Under the pieces are notes generated by a model. It did not search any database, had not been told where the DNA came from, and saw only the letters and a program-made list of their open reading frames with translations. This document shows, in pieces, positions 1 to 7,128 of a DNA stretch of 27,609 nucleotides (positions are counted from its first letter, which is position 1; every line of letters begins with the position of its first letter). The translations under genes and the position numbers were made by a program. This stretch comes from JAJRXK01 sp964593155. Lineage in GTDB: Bacteria; Krumholzibacteriota; Krumholzibacteriia; JAJRXK01. The stretch is taken from the NCBI GenBank assembly GCA_964593155.1, contig CAZQHE010000049.1, forward strand, positions 1 to 27,609, written 5' to 3'.

Positions 1-2
1 GC

Positions 3-950
3 AACCACGACCGCAACCGCGACCGCATCGTCACGGTGTCGTCGGCGCCGGATCGCTTGCACGTGATCGATCCGACGGCCGGCGACGAGATCGCCGTGGA
101 CCTCGCGTTGACGCCGAGCTGCGTTTCGATCGGCCCCGACGGGACGCAGGCCGCGGTGGGACACGACGGCGTGGTGACGCTGGTGGATCTCGTGAGCGGC
201 GAGGTCGTCGACACCTACGCAGTGACCACCAATGCCATCGACGTGGTGCTCGCCGGGAACGGATACTTCTACGTATTCCCGCGCACGGACCAGTGGGAGT
301 CGATCCGGTGCATCGAGTTGGCGACCGGCACCGAGACGAACAGCGGTGGTTGGTCGATCTACGCCGGAACGGTCGGCAGACTGCACCCGTCTGGCGACTA
401 CATCTACGGCGCCAACCGAGGCCTCTCGCCGTCGGACTTCGAGAAGTACGACATTCGCGGTGGTACGGCGCAGGTGATGTACGACTCGCCGTACCACGGG
501 GACTATGCCTTCTCGGGCGACGTGTGGATCGCCGACGACGGCAGCCGGCTCTTCGCCCGGAGCGGGAACGTCTTCCGGTCGTCCACCGTGCAGAGCGAGG
601 ACATGACCTACAACGGGAACCTCTCTGGAGCCGGGCTGGTCCGTTGGGCCGAGCATTCGTCGTCGGCAGGCGTGATCCTCGCTTTCCGCGAGGACACCTG
701 GTCGGCCGATCCCGATCCAGGCCTGCACGTCTACGACACGGAATTCCTGGGCCGGCAGGGCGTGGTCGATCTTCCGCCCTTCTTCGTGCCCGACGGCACT
801 GGCGGCGCGGTCTTCGCGACGACGTGGGGACGGTTCGTCTTCGTCGACGCGGCCGGGCAGCGGTACCACGCCCTGGTGCAGGCCGAAGAGGGAGCCGGAG
901 TGTCGAAGGACTGGGCGCTCTTCTCCGCAGACGTCTCCGAGCTACCCTGA
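3..950 (+). CDS. YncE-like beta-propeller protein, 5' truncated by window edge
   Basis: The reading frame is open to the left edge: codons from base 3 read NHDRNRDRIVTV and run into the visible GTG at 36, so the true start lies outside. The visible part is about 315 residues and stops with TGA at 948-950. It consists of short repeated beta-strand units of the type 'LHVIDPTAGDEI..', 'VTLVDLVSGEVVDTY' and 'IRCIELATGTET', typical of YncE/WD40-like propellers that read as a value followed by a key. It also carries the Trp/Tyr-rich signatures FPRTDQWESIRC and YDSPYHGDYAF, which I recall from a family of propellers fused to secreted multidomain proteins. It is probably the C-terminal domain of a larger exported protein, with no sorting tail after the propeller. 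The propeller fold is fairly sure; ligand and role are unknown. Confidence 0.75.
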   Translation, partial: NHDRNRDRIVTVSSAPDRLHVIDPTAGDEIAVDLALTPSCVSIGPDGTQAAVGHDGVVTLVDLVSGEVVDTYAVTTNAIDVVLAGNGYFYVFPRTDQWESIRCIELATGTETNSGGWSIYAGTVGRLHPSGDYIYGANRGLSPSDFEKYDIRGGTAQVMYDSPYHGDYAFSGDVWIADDGSRLFARSGNVFRSSTVQSEDMTYNGNLSGAGLVRWAEHSSSAGVILAFREDTWSADPDPGLHVYDTEFLGRQGVVDLPPFFVPDGTGGAVFATTWGRFVFVDAAGQRYHALVQAEEGAGVSKDWALFSADVSELP

Positions 951-957
951 GTCCACT

Positions 958-991
958 CAGGAGGACCGGGTCGATCGATCCGGCCCTCCTG
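958..991. terminator. bidirectional hairpin between convergent genes
   Basis: Arms 958-969 (CAGGAGGACCGG) and 980-991 (CCGGCCCTCCTG) pair over 12 positions with a single A-C mismatch, around a 10-nt loop (GTCGATCGAT). The hairpin starts 8 nt after the propeller stop codon and lies 26 nt beyond the pullulanase stop on the other strand, so it can serve both. There is no U-tract, as is usual in very GC-rich genomes. Confidence 0.7.
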
Positions 992-1016
992 CCCGTCCGA
1001 TGAGGTGTGTCGTCGC

Positions 1017-4000
1017 CTACTGCGGCTCCACGAACACCGCGATCCCGTGCGGTGCCACGGTGAAGGTCCCCGTGTCGCGGTCGAACGAACCCACGCCGGC
1101 GTCCACCTCCGGATGGAGCTGCATGTCGAAGCGCGTCCACCGGCCGTCGCCGAAGGTCGCCTCCTCGCGGTCGGGATTGAACAGCACGAGGAGCTGCCGC
1201 ACGTCCGGGTCGAGATCCTCGACACCCTCGCCCACGTCGAGCACGTGCATGGCGATCAGCCCGGGCGCCTCGGTGGACGGGAACAGCACGCGCTGCTGGA
1301 TCTCGTCGGCCGTACGCAGACGGAACAGCGGCGAGCCGAAGCGCACCCGCAGCATGCGCCGGAAGAAGCCGGCGGTGTCGAGGATGTGCTCGGAGGTCGG
1401 GACGAGGTCGGGGTCGGCCAGCAGCGGGCGCATGATGTCCCACCGATCGCGGTTCTTCTCGGCCGGCGGCAGGCCCGCGCCCCACGTGGTGGTCGCCCCC
1501 GAGAAGTCCAGCCGGTTGAACCAGTCGCCCGAGTCGTAGCTGTCGGCGTCCATGGACTTGCTGCGCAGCAGTTCGCCACCGGCGTGGAAGAAGGGCACGC
1601 CCTGGGCCATGGTCACGATCCCCAGGGCGAACTGGTGCATCGCCACGCGCTCGTCGATCGAGGCCGTCCGCGGGGCCGACAGCTGGACCTTGTCGAACAG
1701 GGTCTCGTTGTCGTGGGCCGACACGTACTGGATCGACTCCTGCGGATCGAGGGCGTAGGCACCGAGCTGCCCGCCACGACGGTTGCCGAAGCGGAAGTCG
1801 CGCAGGTTCCCGGCCAGACCGGCACGGACGCGGTCGGCCAGGTCGCGCAGACGTCCGAGGTCGTCGCTGCCGGGCATGCCGTTGGGCATCACGCCCAGCC
1901 CGGTGGCGTAGCCCTGCTCGCGGCGGTCGCTGAAGGGGCTTCCTCCGCGCACGGCGTCGCGGATGCGGTCGTTGAAGGTGCCGATGCCGGTGCCGGCCAT
2001 GTTCGGCTGGGTGGCGTTCATGCCGCGCTGGTTGCCCTGCACCTCGCCGAAGTCCCATCCCTCGCCGTAGACGTAGATCTTCGAGCCGTCCACTCCGTGC
2101 TCCTCCACGGTGAGCGAACGCAGCGCGTCGCGCACGGCCACCATGTCGGACTTCATGTGGTGACCCATGAGGTCGAAGCGGAAGCCGTCGATACGATGGT
2201 TCGTGGCCCAGTGGACCACGTCGTCCACCATGAACTTCTGCATCATCAGGTGTTCGCTGGCGGTGTTCTGGCAGCAGGTGCTGGTGTGCACGTTGCCGCG
2301 CTCGTCGAGTCGGTGGTAGTAGCCCGGAACGATCCGGTCGAACACCGACACCGGACTCTGGCCGCTGGCGTGGGTGTGGTTGTAGACCACGTCCATCACC
2401 ACGCGCAGGTCGAGCTCGTCGAGCGCCTTCACCATGCGACGGAACTCGAGCAGGCGCGCACCGCCGTCGGGCTCGGTGGCGTAGCTGCCCTCGGGCACGC
2501 CGAAGTGCCAGGGGTCGTAGCCCCAGTTGAACGAATCGCGCGAGCGCACCCGGGTGATCGCCGCCTGCTGTTCGTCGGAGTCGGGCGGCAGACCGCTCAG
2601 GTCACCGGGCTCGACCCGATCCTCGGCCAGCTCGGGAACGGTGGCGATGTCGAAGGTCGGCAGCAGGTGCACGTGCGTGATGCCGGCCTCGCTCAACGAC
2701 CGCAGGTGCCGGCGCCCGTAGCCGTCCTGGGTGAAGGCGAGGTAGGTGCCGCGCAGGTCGGCGTCGACGCGCTCGTCGGCGGTGCTGAAGTCGCGGATGT
2801 GCAGCTCGTAGAGCGCGATGTCCTCGAAGGCATCGAAGGGACGCTTGGTCATGGCGTCCCAGCCCTCGGGCTGCCAGGAGGGATCGTCGAGATCGACGAT
2901 CTGGCTGCGGGTGGAGTTCGCGGACAGCGCGCGCGAGTAGGGGTCGGTCACGCGGTTGACCTCGACCCGCTCGGTTGACGGTGCGTACACGGTGACCTCG
3001 TACAGGTAGTAGAGGTTCTTCCAGTCTCGTTGCCCGGTGACCGACCATACGCCGCCGTCGAGCTGCATCTCGACGGTGCGTGTCTCGCGAGCGGTGCGCG
3101 GACCGTCGAAGAGCAGCAGTCGGACCTGCTTCGCCGTCGGCGCCCACACCGACAGGGTCGGACGGTCGCCGTCCCAGGTCACGCCGAGCGGTCCGTCGAA
3201 GAAGTACAGGTCGTCGAGCACGCCGGGGATCTGCAGGCCGGTGGCGCCGGCGATCTCTCCGTCGGCGTCGGTGGCCGAAACCGCCACGCGCCCTCGCAGG
3301 AACCCGATCGCGCGTTCGCGGTCGTCGATGCGCAGCACGGCATCGCCCACCAGATGGGGGAAGCGGCCGGTGGGATCGTCGTAGGTGCCGTCGCGGCGCA
3401 GGGGGATCGACTCGCCACCACGGATGCCGTCGGTCTCGAGCACGAGCGCACCGTCGGGATCGTGGTGCAAGGCGTGGCTCTCGGCGCGCGGGGGCAGGCC
3501 GGGCCAGACGATGGTCGTGGCGTCGACCCAGTGCGCCTCGCGGCGTCCCAGGTCGCCGGTGGGCAGGGCACCCAGGTCGGGGCGTTCCTCGAAGACGTTC
3601 TCGCGTCCGGACACGATCCACACCTCTCGCAGGCCTTCACTCACGTCGACGAACTGGTCGGGGCCGGGGTCCTTCTCGTCGCCCTTGTGCACGATCAGGC
3701 CCACCTGCTCGGGAGCGTCGCTCAGCGGGACGTCCCACACGACGCCCTGATCGTCGCGGCCGGTCGGTTCGAGCGGACGGTCCCAGGCCACGTCGGCGGT
3801 GGTGTCCTGCCACACGTGCAGGCCCCAGCCGTCGTAGCGGCCGTCGGGCCGTAGGTAGTGGACACGAAGGTGGTCCTCGGGGCGGGCGCCGACCTCGGGC
3901 AGCGAGGGCGGGGGCGGGGCCGTCCCGCCGATGGTGCGCACGGCGTTCTGCCCGCCGAAGCCGTCGCCGGCGTAGCCCTCGGCATCGGGGTCCATGGGTC

Positions 4001-4262
4001 CCCCGTCCAGGCCGGTCTCCATGTCCGACGGCCACTGTCCGTCGACGTAGTACTTGTACTGGTGCTCGCCCGGAGGCACGTCCACGGTCACCGACCAGGT
4101 GCCGTCGGCCTGCTTCTCCATGGGCGTCTCGCCCCAGTCGTTGAAGCTGCCGCGCACCGACACAGACTCGACCGGCTGCGTCGGGGCGAAGGTGAACGTG
4201 ACCTCGGCGGCCTGCACCGAGGCCGCGAGCAACAGGACGAAGGCGACGACGAAGCTCCGCAC
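1017..4262 (-). CDS. pulA: secreted type I pullulanase (alpha-1,6-glucosidase, GH13)
   Basis: This enzyme hydrolyses alpha-1,6 branch points of pullulan, starch or glycogen fragments. The chosen start is GTG at 4262, because it opens directly on a signal peptide (VRSFVVAFVLLLAASVQA); the frame extends upstream with Arg-rich sequence that looks non-coding. The result is 1081 aa, a normal size for the family. Order: signal peptide; an early glycogen-binding-like beta domain (about 20-80, VRGSFNDWG and YKYYVDGQW); a CBM41-like domain (about 135-235, YDGWGLHVWQD); a CBM48 domain (about 360-470, LSVWAPTAKQV); the GH13 barrel; a C-terminal beta domain. Catalytic regions are intact: DVVYNH from D624, GFRFDLMGH with nucleophile D697, YGEGW with acid E734, SAHDNE with D851, and the pullulanase signature NWGYDP. 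No T9SS or FlgD-type tail is present, so it may stay in the periplasm or be sorted differently from the GH13 enzyme near 21 kb. Confidence 0.93.
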   Translation of the reverse strand: MRSFVVAFVLLLAASVQAAEVTFTFAPTQPVESVSVRGSFNDWGETPMEKQADGTWSVTVDVPPGEHQYKYYVDGQWPSDMETGLDGGPMDPDAEGYAGDGFGGQNAVRTIGGTAPPPPSLPEVGARPEDHLRVHYLRPDGRYDGWGLHVWQDTTADVAWDRPLEPTGRDDQGVVWDVPLSDAPEQVGLIVHKGDEKDPGPDQFVDVSEGLREVWIVSGRENVFEERPDLGALPTGDLGRREAHWVDATTIVWPGLPPRAESHALHHDPDGALVLETDGIRGGESIPLRRDGTYDDPTGRFPHLVGDAVLRIDDRERAIGFLRGRVAVSATDADGEIAGATGLQIPGVLDDLYFFDGPLGVTWDGDRPTLSVWAPTAKQVRLLLFDGPRTARETRTVEMQLDGGVWSVTGQRDWKNLYYLYEVTVYAPSTERVEVNRVTDPYSRALSANSTRSQIVDLDDPSWQPEGWDAMTKRPFDAFEDIALYELHIRDFSTADERVDADLRGTYLAFTQDGYGRRHLRSLSEAGITHVHLLPTFDIATVPELAEDRVEPGDLSGLPPDSDEQQAAITRVRSRDSFNWGYDPWHFGVPEGSYATEPDGGARLLEFRRMVKALDELDLRVVMDVVYNHTHASGQSPVSVFDRIVPGYYHRLDERGNVHTSTCCQNTASEHLMMQKFMVDDVVHWATNHRIDGFRFDLMGHHMKSDMVAVRDALRSLTVEEHGVDGSKIYVYGEGWDFGEVQGNQRGMNATQPNMAGTGIGTFNDRIRDAVRGGSPFSDRREQGYATGLGVMPNGMPGSDDLGRLRDLADRVRAGLAGNLRDFRFGNRRGGQLGAYALDPQESIQYVSAHDNETLFDKVQLSAPRTASIDERVAMHQFALGIVTMAQGVPFFHAGGELLRSKSMDADSYDSGDWFNRLDFSGATTTWGAGLPPAEKNRDRWDIMRPLLADPDLVPTSEHILDTAGFFRRMLRVRFGSPLFRLRTADEIQQRVLFPSTEAPGLIAMHVLDVGEGVEDLDPDVRQLLVLFNPDREEATFGDGRWTRFDMQLHPEVDAGVGSFDRDTGTFTVAPHGIAVFVEPQ

Positions 4263-4290
4263 GATCCGACTCCCGGGCTGGGGGTTCCGG

Positions 4291-4297
4291 CAGTGTA
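4291..4297 (-). promoter_or_regulatory. putative -10-like element for the pullulanase gene
   Basis: On the minus strand this reads TACACTG in the context GCGTACACTGCC, 28 nt upstream of the GTG start and in the 68-nt gap after the small upstream gene. The same heptamer precedes the GH13 gene at 20421-20427. No convincing -35 hexamer is visible, so the call rests on recurrence and position. Confidence 0.4.
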
Positions 4298-4330
4298 CGC
4301 GCTTCGCCGCCGCGATGCAGCCTCCTTCGG

Positions 4331-4579
4331 TCAGGCGCGCGCTCGCAGCGTGGCCTCGAGTCGGTCGAGCGTCTGGTCGAGGGCGCGGCACCCACTCCGC
4401 ACCACGGGATCGGTCGTCCGATCGAACTGCGCGCGGAGCGCGGCGACGCGTTCGCGGGCGGCCAGGATCGCGTCGGGCGGGCGGTAGATTTCGCTCCGGT
4501 GGCGCCGACGCGGACGCGGTACGGGCGGGCTGGCACGGTGGCGTCGAAGGCTGCGTCGGGCGTGGGATTCGGCACTCAT
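4331..4579 (-). CDS. small Arg-rich hypothetical protein with helical C-terminus
   Basis: This is an 82-aa protein. The ATG at 4579 is well supported by a strong ribosome binding site (GGAGGAG, 6 nt upstream). The first about 30 residues are extremely basic (RRSLRRHRASPPVPRPRRRH) and likely disordered, suggesting contact with nucleic acid or another polyanion. The remaining 50 residues form an amphipathic helix pattern (ILAARERVAALRAQFDR, then LDQTLDRLEATLRARA) that could make a short coiled coil. I recognise no family. It lies 68 nt upstream of the pullulanase on the same strand, but the -10-like element in that gap argues for separate transcription. The strong RBS makes a real gene likely; the function is unknown. 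Confidence 0.6.
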   Translation of the reverse strand: MSAESHARRSLRRHRASPPVPRPRRRHRSEIYRPPDAILAARERVAALRAQFDRTTDPVVRSGCRALDQTLDRLEATLRARA

Positions 4580-4712
4580 GCGGATCTCCTCCGTTGTCGT
4601 CATCGTCGCGGTGGTCTTCGGACCTGCAAGCCGCGCGCGGGTCCGGGTCGGACGATTTCTTCGTCGCTGTCCGGGGGGAAGCCCCAGGAGATGGGGCCGG
4701 TCCTCAGACCAT

Positions 4713-4734
4713 GCGTTGGCGACGCACCCAACGC
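4713..4734. repeat. short inverted repeat in a divergent promoter region
   Basis: GCGTTGG (4713-4719) and CCAACGC (4728-4734) are perfect inverted arms around 8 nt. GCCAACGC recurs at 4764-4771, so the half-site occurs three times in the 216-bp region between the divergent genes at 4579 and 4796. This could be an operator. The rest of the gap shows nothing else I can support. Confidence 0.3.
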
Positions 4735-4795
4735 GATTCGGCACCGATCGCGTCATCCTCTTCGCCAACGCACGAGTTCCACCACGGAAGCGGTG

Positions 4796-5203
4796 ATGAT
4801 CATGGTCATGAAGGTCGAATACGTGCCGCATTGCGATCTGTTCGTCGCAGAGACGAAGGGGCCCGTCGACTTCGACGAGGCCCGCGAACTCGAGCGCGCC
4901 GTGATGGAGTCGGATCACTTCCGCCCGGGCGCGAAGGTCCTGCGGCTGGTGGCCGAGGCCGACTTCGATCCGCGGGGAATCCACGCTTTCGCGCGTTGGA
5001 TGGTCCACGAGTACGGGGAACGCTTCCCGAAGATCGCCTACGTGGCTCCCGACCCGCCGAGCGCTGCGCTCGCCTACCTGCTCAAGCACGGTGTGGGCGA
5101 CGGGGACGTCGCGGTGTTCTCGACCGGAGCGGCCGCCGTCGAGTGGTTGGACGTGAACTCGGGGCGGTGCCCCCTCGAGGAACTACCGGTGGAACTGCCG
5201 TGA
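4796..5203 (+). CDS. SpoIIAA/STAS-like single-domain protein
   Basis: The start at ATG 4796 is chosen because GGAAG lies 5 nt upstream; two further in-frame ATGs follow (MIMVMKV), so the start could shift by up to four codons. The protein is 135 aa with no signal peptide. Its pattern alternates strands and helices: VEYVPHCDLFVAETKG, a helix DFDEARELERAVME, then KIAYVAPDPPSAALAYLL, ending VAVFSTGAAAVEWLDV. That ending resembles the 'V.VF....A..WL' ending of SpoIIAA-like (STAS-like) domains, which bind regulatory partners or lipids rather than catalyse. No obvious phosphorylatable Ser of true anti-anti-sigma factors stands out. It is monocistronic, with a terminator 30 nt downstream. The fold assignment is moderate and the partner unknown. 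Confidence 0.6.
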   Translation: MIMVMKVEYVPHCDLFVAETKGPVDFDEARELERAVMESDHFRPGAKVLRLVAEADFDPRGIHAFARWMVHEYGERFPKIAYVAPDPPSAALAYLLKHGVGDGDVAVFSTGAAAVEWLDVNSGRCPLEELPVELP

Positions 5204-5232
5204 CGGTCCTCGGATCGTGACACATGAGACGA

Positions 5233-5262
5233 AGCCCCGGTCGGAACGCTCCGGCCGGGGCT
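5233..5262. terminator. bidirectional hairpin between convergent genes
   Basis: AGCCCCGG (5233-5240) pairs with CCGGGGCT (5255-5262). Within the loop CGGA (5242-5245) can pair with TCCG (5250-5253), giving a long, nearly continuous stem. It sits between the stop of the STAS-like gene (5203) and the stop of the minus-strand OB-fold gene (5299). Confidence 0.75.
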
Positions 5263-5298
5263 CGTTCGTCGCCGTGGAACGTATCGCCCGTGTCGTTG

Positions 5299-5949
5299 CT
5301 ACTTCGACGCCTGCGGGTCGAAGTTCTTGACCAGTGTGGTCACGGTCTCGGCCATGATCTCGCGGCCCTCGAAGAAATCGTAGTCGACCGTCCCACTCGC
5401 GCTGACCATGTCGCCGGGCTCGACCTGCTGGTAGCCGGTGTCGTCGAGCGGGTTGTAGAGCATGTCCGAGACGTCCACGGTGATGCTCCGCGCATCGGTG
5501 TCGACCACGAACTCGTGGTCGCGGACCTCGGTCACCGTTCCCTGCACCACCGCGGTGGCGTTCACCGTGGGGCCGTGGATGGTGATGTAACGGTCTACTT
5601 CGTCGGCGGTGCTGGCATAGAAGTAGGTCCCGAGCTTCTCGACGTACACGCTTCCGGCCTCGATGGTGGTGGCCTCGAAGAAGTCGTCGTCGACCACTCC
5701 GGTCACCGTGACGTCGTCGCCGCGCACGAGCTTGTAGCCGTCGGCGTCGCGGTCGCCGTCGTCCATCTCGACGGTCACCATGCCTCCGCCGTAGTCCAGG
5801 AGGAACTCGTCGGCCGACACGCTTTCGACCTCGCCGCTCAGGCTGATCCAGGTGTCGTCGGCCATCTCGTAGGGGTCCTGCGCGAGCGTCGGGGTGGCCA
5901 GCAGGCCGACCGCAGCGATCGCGACGAGGAGGGTCTTGGTGGGGAACAT
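5299..5949 (-). CDS. exported tandem OB-fold protein
   Basis: This is a 216-aa protein. It starts at ATG 5949 with GGAG about 8 nt upstream and opens with a clear signal peptide (LLVAIAAVGLLATPTLAQ, cleavage near residue 24). The mature protein consists of two diverged copies of one about 70-residue all-beta unit. Unit 1 (about 36-105) contains GEVESVSADEFLLDYG and VVDDDFFEATTIEA; unit 2 (about 134-205) contains GTVTEVRDHEFVVDTD and TVDYDFFEGREIMA. This 'G.V..V..d.F.l...' strand pattern with a following 'G.v..D.F....I.A' fits periplasmic OB-fold families (YgiW/BOF or DUF5666-like). It is highly acidic, so cation binding is possible. Its role is unknown; an envelope stress or binding function is inferred. 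It is encoded downstream of the aldo/keto reductase, with a 185-bp gap. Confidence 0.7.
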   Translation of the reverse strand: MFPTKTLLVAIAAVGLLATPTLAQDPYEMADDTWISLSGEVESVSADEFLLDYGGGMVTVEMDDGDRDADGYKLVRGDDVTVTGVVDDDFFEATTIEAGSVYVEKLGTYFYASTADEVDRYITIHGPTVNATAVVQGTVTEVRDHEFVVDTDARSITVDVSDMLYNPLDDTGYQQVEPGDMVSASGTVDYDFFEGREIMAETVTTLVKNFDPQASK

Positions 5950-6004
5950 CGTGGACACTCCGTGTCTGAGGCTCTTCGAGCGGACGCGGCGCGCGTGGCC
6001 GGGA

Positions 6005-6020
6005 GCGATCTCCCGATCGC
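6005..6020. repeat. inverted repeat upstream of the OB-fold gene
   Basis: GCGATC (6005-6010) and GATCGC (6015-6020) flank a 4-nt spacer (TCCC), 55 nt upstream of the OB-fold start. It could be an operator or part of a 3' structure of the aldo/keto reductase transcript. It is short, so chance is possible. Confidence 0.25.
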
Positions 6021-6103
6021 GCCGGGCGCCCGCGCCGGAACGTTGCGACACGATGCCGAATCGCGGTGTGGCGTCGCATCCGTGGGTTCCGTCGACACCG
6101 TGT

Positions 6104-6116
6104 GGGGCGTCGCCCC
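6104..6116 (-). terminator. weak hairpin after the aldo/keto reductase
   Basis: GGGGCG (6104-6109) and CGCCCC (6111-6116) form a GC-only hairpin about 18 nt past the reductase stop on the minus strand. The loop is tight and there is no U-tract, so this is tentative. Confidence 0.3.
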
Positions 6117-6134
6117 GGTCGGTGCTGGGCGGCA

Positions 6135-6947
6135 TCACCAGGCCGGGGCCCACTCCGGATCGACGATCCGCTCTCCGCGCGCCCGCTGGTGGATCGACTC
6201 CATCTCGCCGTCGGTGAGCTCGAAGTCGAACACGTCGAAGTTCTGCTCGAGGTGCGTGCGCTTCGACGAGCGGGGGACGGCGATCACCTCCTGCTGCTGC
6301 AGGTGCCAGCGCAGCGTGACCTGGGCGGGGGTGCGCTCGTGGCGTTCGGCGATCTGCTGGATCACCGGATCGTCGGCCACGCGGTTGCGCGCGATCGGGC
6401 AGTAGGCGGTGAGCACGTGGCCCAGGCGTCGGGCCAGGGTCCGCAGGTCGTCCTGGGCCAGGAAGGGATGGTATTCCACCTGGTTCGTGGCGATCGGCGC
6501 CAGCGCGGCGGCCCGTTCCAGCAGCTCGGGGGTGAAGTTGCTCACGCCGATCAGTCGGGTGCGCCCGGCCTCCTTCGACTCCTGCAGGGCCTCCAAAGGC
6601 TCGCCGAGCGAGAGGTCGGTGTTCGGCCAGTGGATCAACGTGAGGTCCACGTAGTCGGTGCGGAGCCGCTCGAGGCTGGCGTCGAGGTGTCGGCGGAGTT
6701 CGTTCCCCTTCAGGTGGGTCCACCAGACCTTGGTGGTCAGGAAGAGCTCGTCGCGGGGGATCCGGCTGTTCTCGAGGGTGCGGCCGATCTCGGCCTCGTT
6801 CTCGTAGGCCTCGGCCGTGTCGACGTGGCGGTAGCCGATGTCGAGCGCGGCTCCGACCACCTCGCGGCAGTCGTCGCCCTTCAACTGGTAGGTGCCCAGT
6901 CCGAGGCGTGGAATCATCACGCCCTGGACGTCGACGGTCACGTTCAT
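6135..6947 (-). CDS. aldo/keto reductase
   Basis: This is a 270-aa cytosolic NADPH-dependent oxidoreductase of the AKR superfamily (2,5-diketo-gluconate reductase-like group), which reduces carbonyl compounds to alcohols. ATG at 6947 is preceded by GGAG about 8 nt upstream. The catalytic tetrad is complete: D43 and Y48 in DTAEAYENE, K73 in TTKVWW, H106 in LIHWPNTD. Other family signatures are present: GVSNFTPELLE, NQVEYHPFL, and the cofactor-binding VIAVPRSSKRTHLEQNFDVF near the C-terminus. The length is typical and complete. The natural substrate cannot be read from sequence. It is divergent from the UPF0182 gene, sharing a 181-bp promoter region. Confidence 0.93.
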   Translation of the reverse strand: MNVTVDVQGVMIPRLGLGTYQLKGDDCREVVGAALDIGYRHVDTAEAYENEAEIGRTLENSRIPRDELFLTTKVWWTHLKGNELRRHLDASLERLRTDYVDLTLIHWPNTDLSLGEPLEALQESKEAGRTRLIGVSNFTPELLERAAALAPIATNQVEYHPFLAQDDLRTLARRLGHVLTAYCPIARNRVADDPVIQQIAERHERTPAQVTLRWHLQQQEVIAVPRSSKRTHLEQNFDVFDFELTDGEMESIHQRARGERIVDPEWAPAW

Positions 6948-7040
6948 CGTCCTGCTCCTCGGTTCGGTGGCACCGGGGGACGATCGCAGCTCCGGTGGAC
7001 TTCGGGCGCCCGGACTTCTCACGACCCGTCCCTGGTGGCC

Positions 7041-7077
7041 CGCCCGATGATCCGAGGGTCCTGGCGCTCCTAGCCTG
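7041..7077 (+). promoter_or_regulatory. bipartite promoter motif, copy 1 (upstream of UPF0182 gene)
   Basis: CGCCCGATG (7041-7049), then 19 nt, then CCTAGCCTG (7069-7077), ending 51 nt before the ATG at 7129. The identical two-block motif with identical spacing recurs at 9959-9995, while the 19-nt spacers differ. TAGCCT fits a TAnnnT -10 hexamer. The upstream block is not a classic -35, but it lies where a -33/-35 element would be. Confidence 0.65.
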
Positions 7078-7128
7078 GGGGAGCCGCAGCAGTCGACGCT
7101 GCGATGCCCCCTTCCGAGGACGGGAACC

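Noticed and set aside
1005..2978. Plus-strand open frame opposite the pullulanase
   Set aside because: Low-complexity His/Val/Gly/Glu composition, antisense to an intact catalytic domain with all GH13 motifs; no plausible RBS.
6948..7128. A riboswitch or small RNA in the 181-bp gap between the reductase and the UPF0182 gene
   Set aside because: No conserved aptamer core or strong hairpin; the only supportable signal is the bipartite promoter motif.
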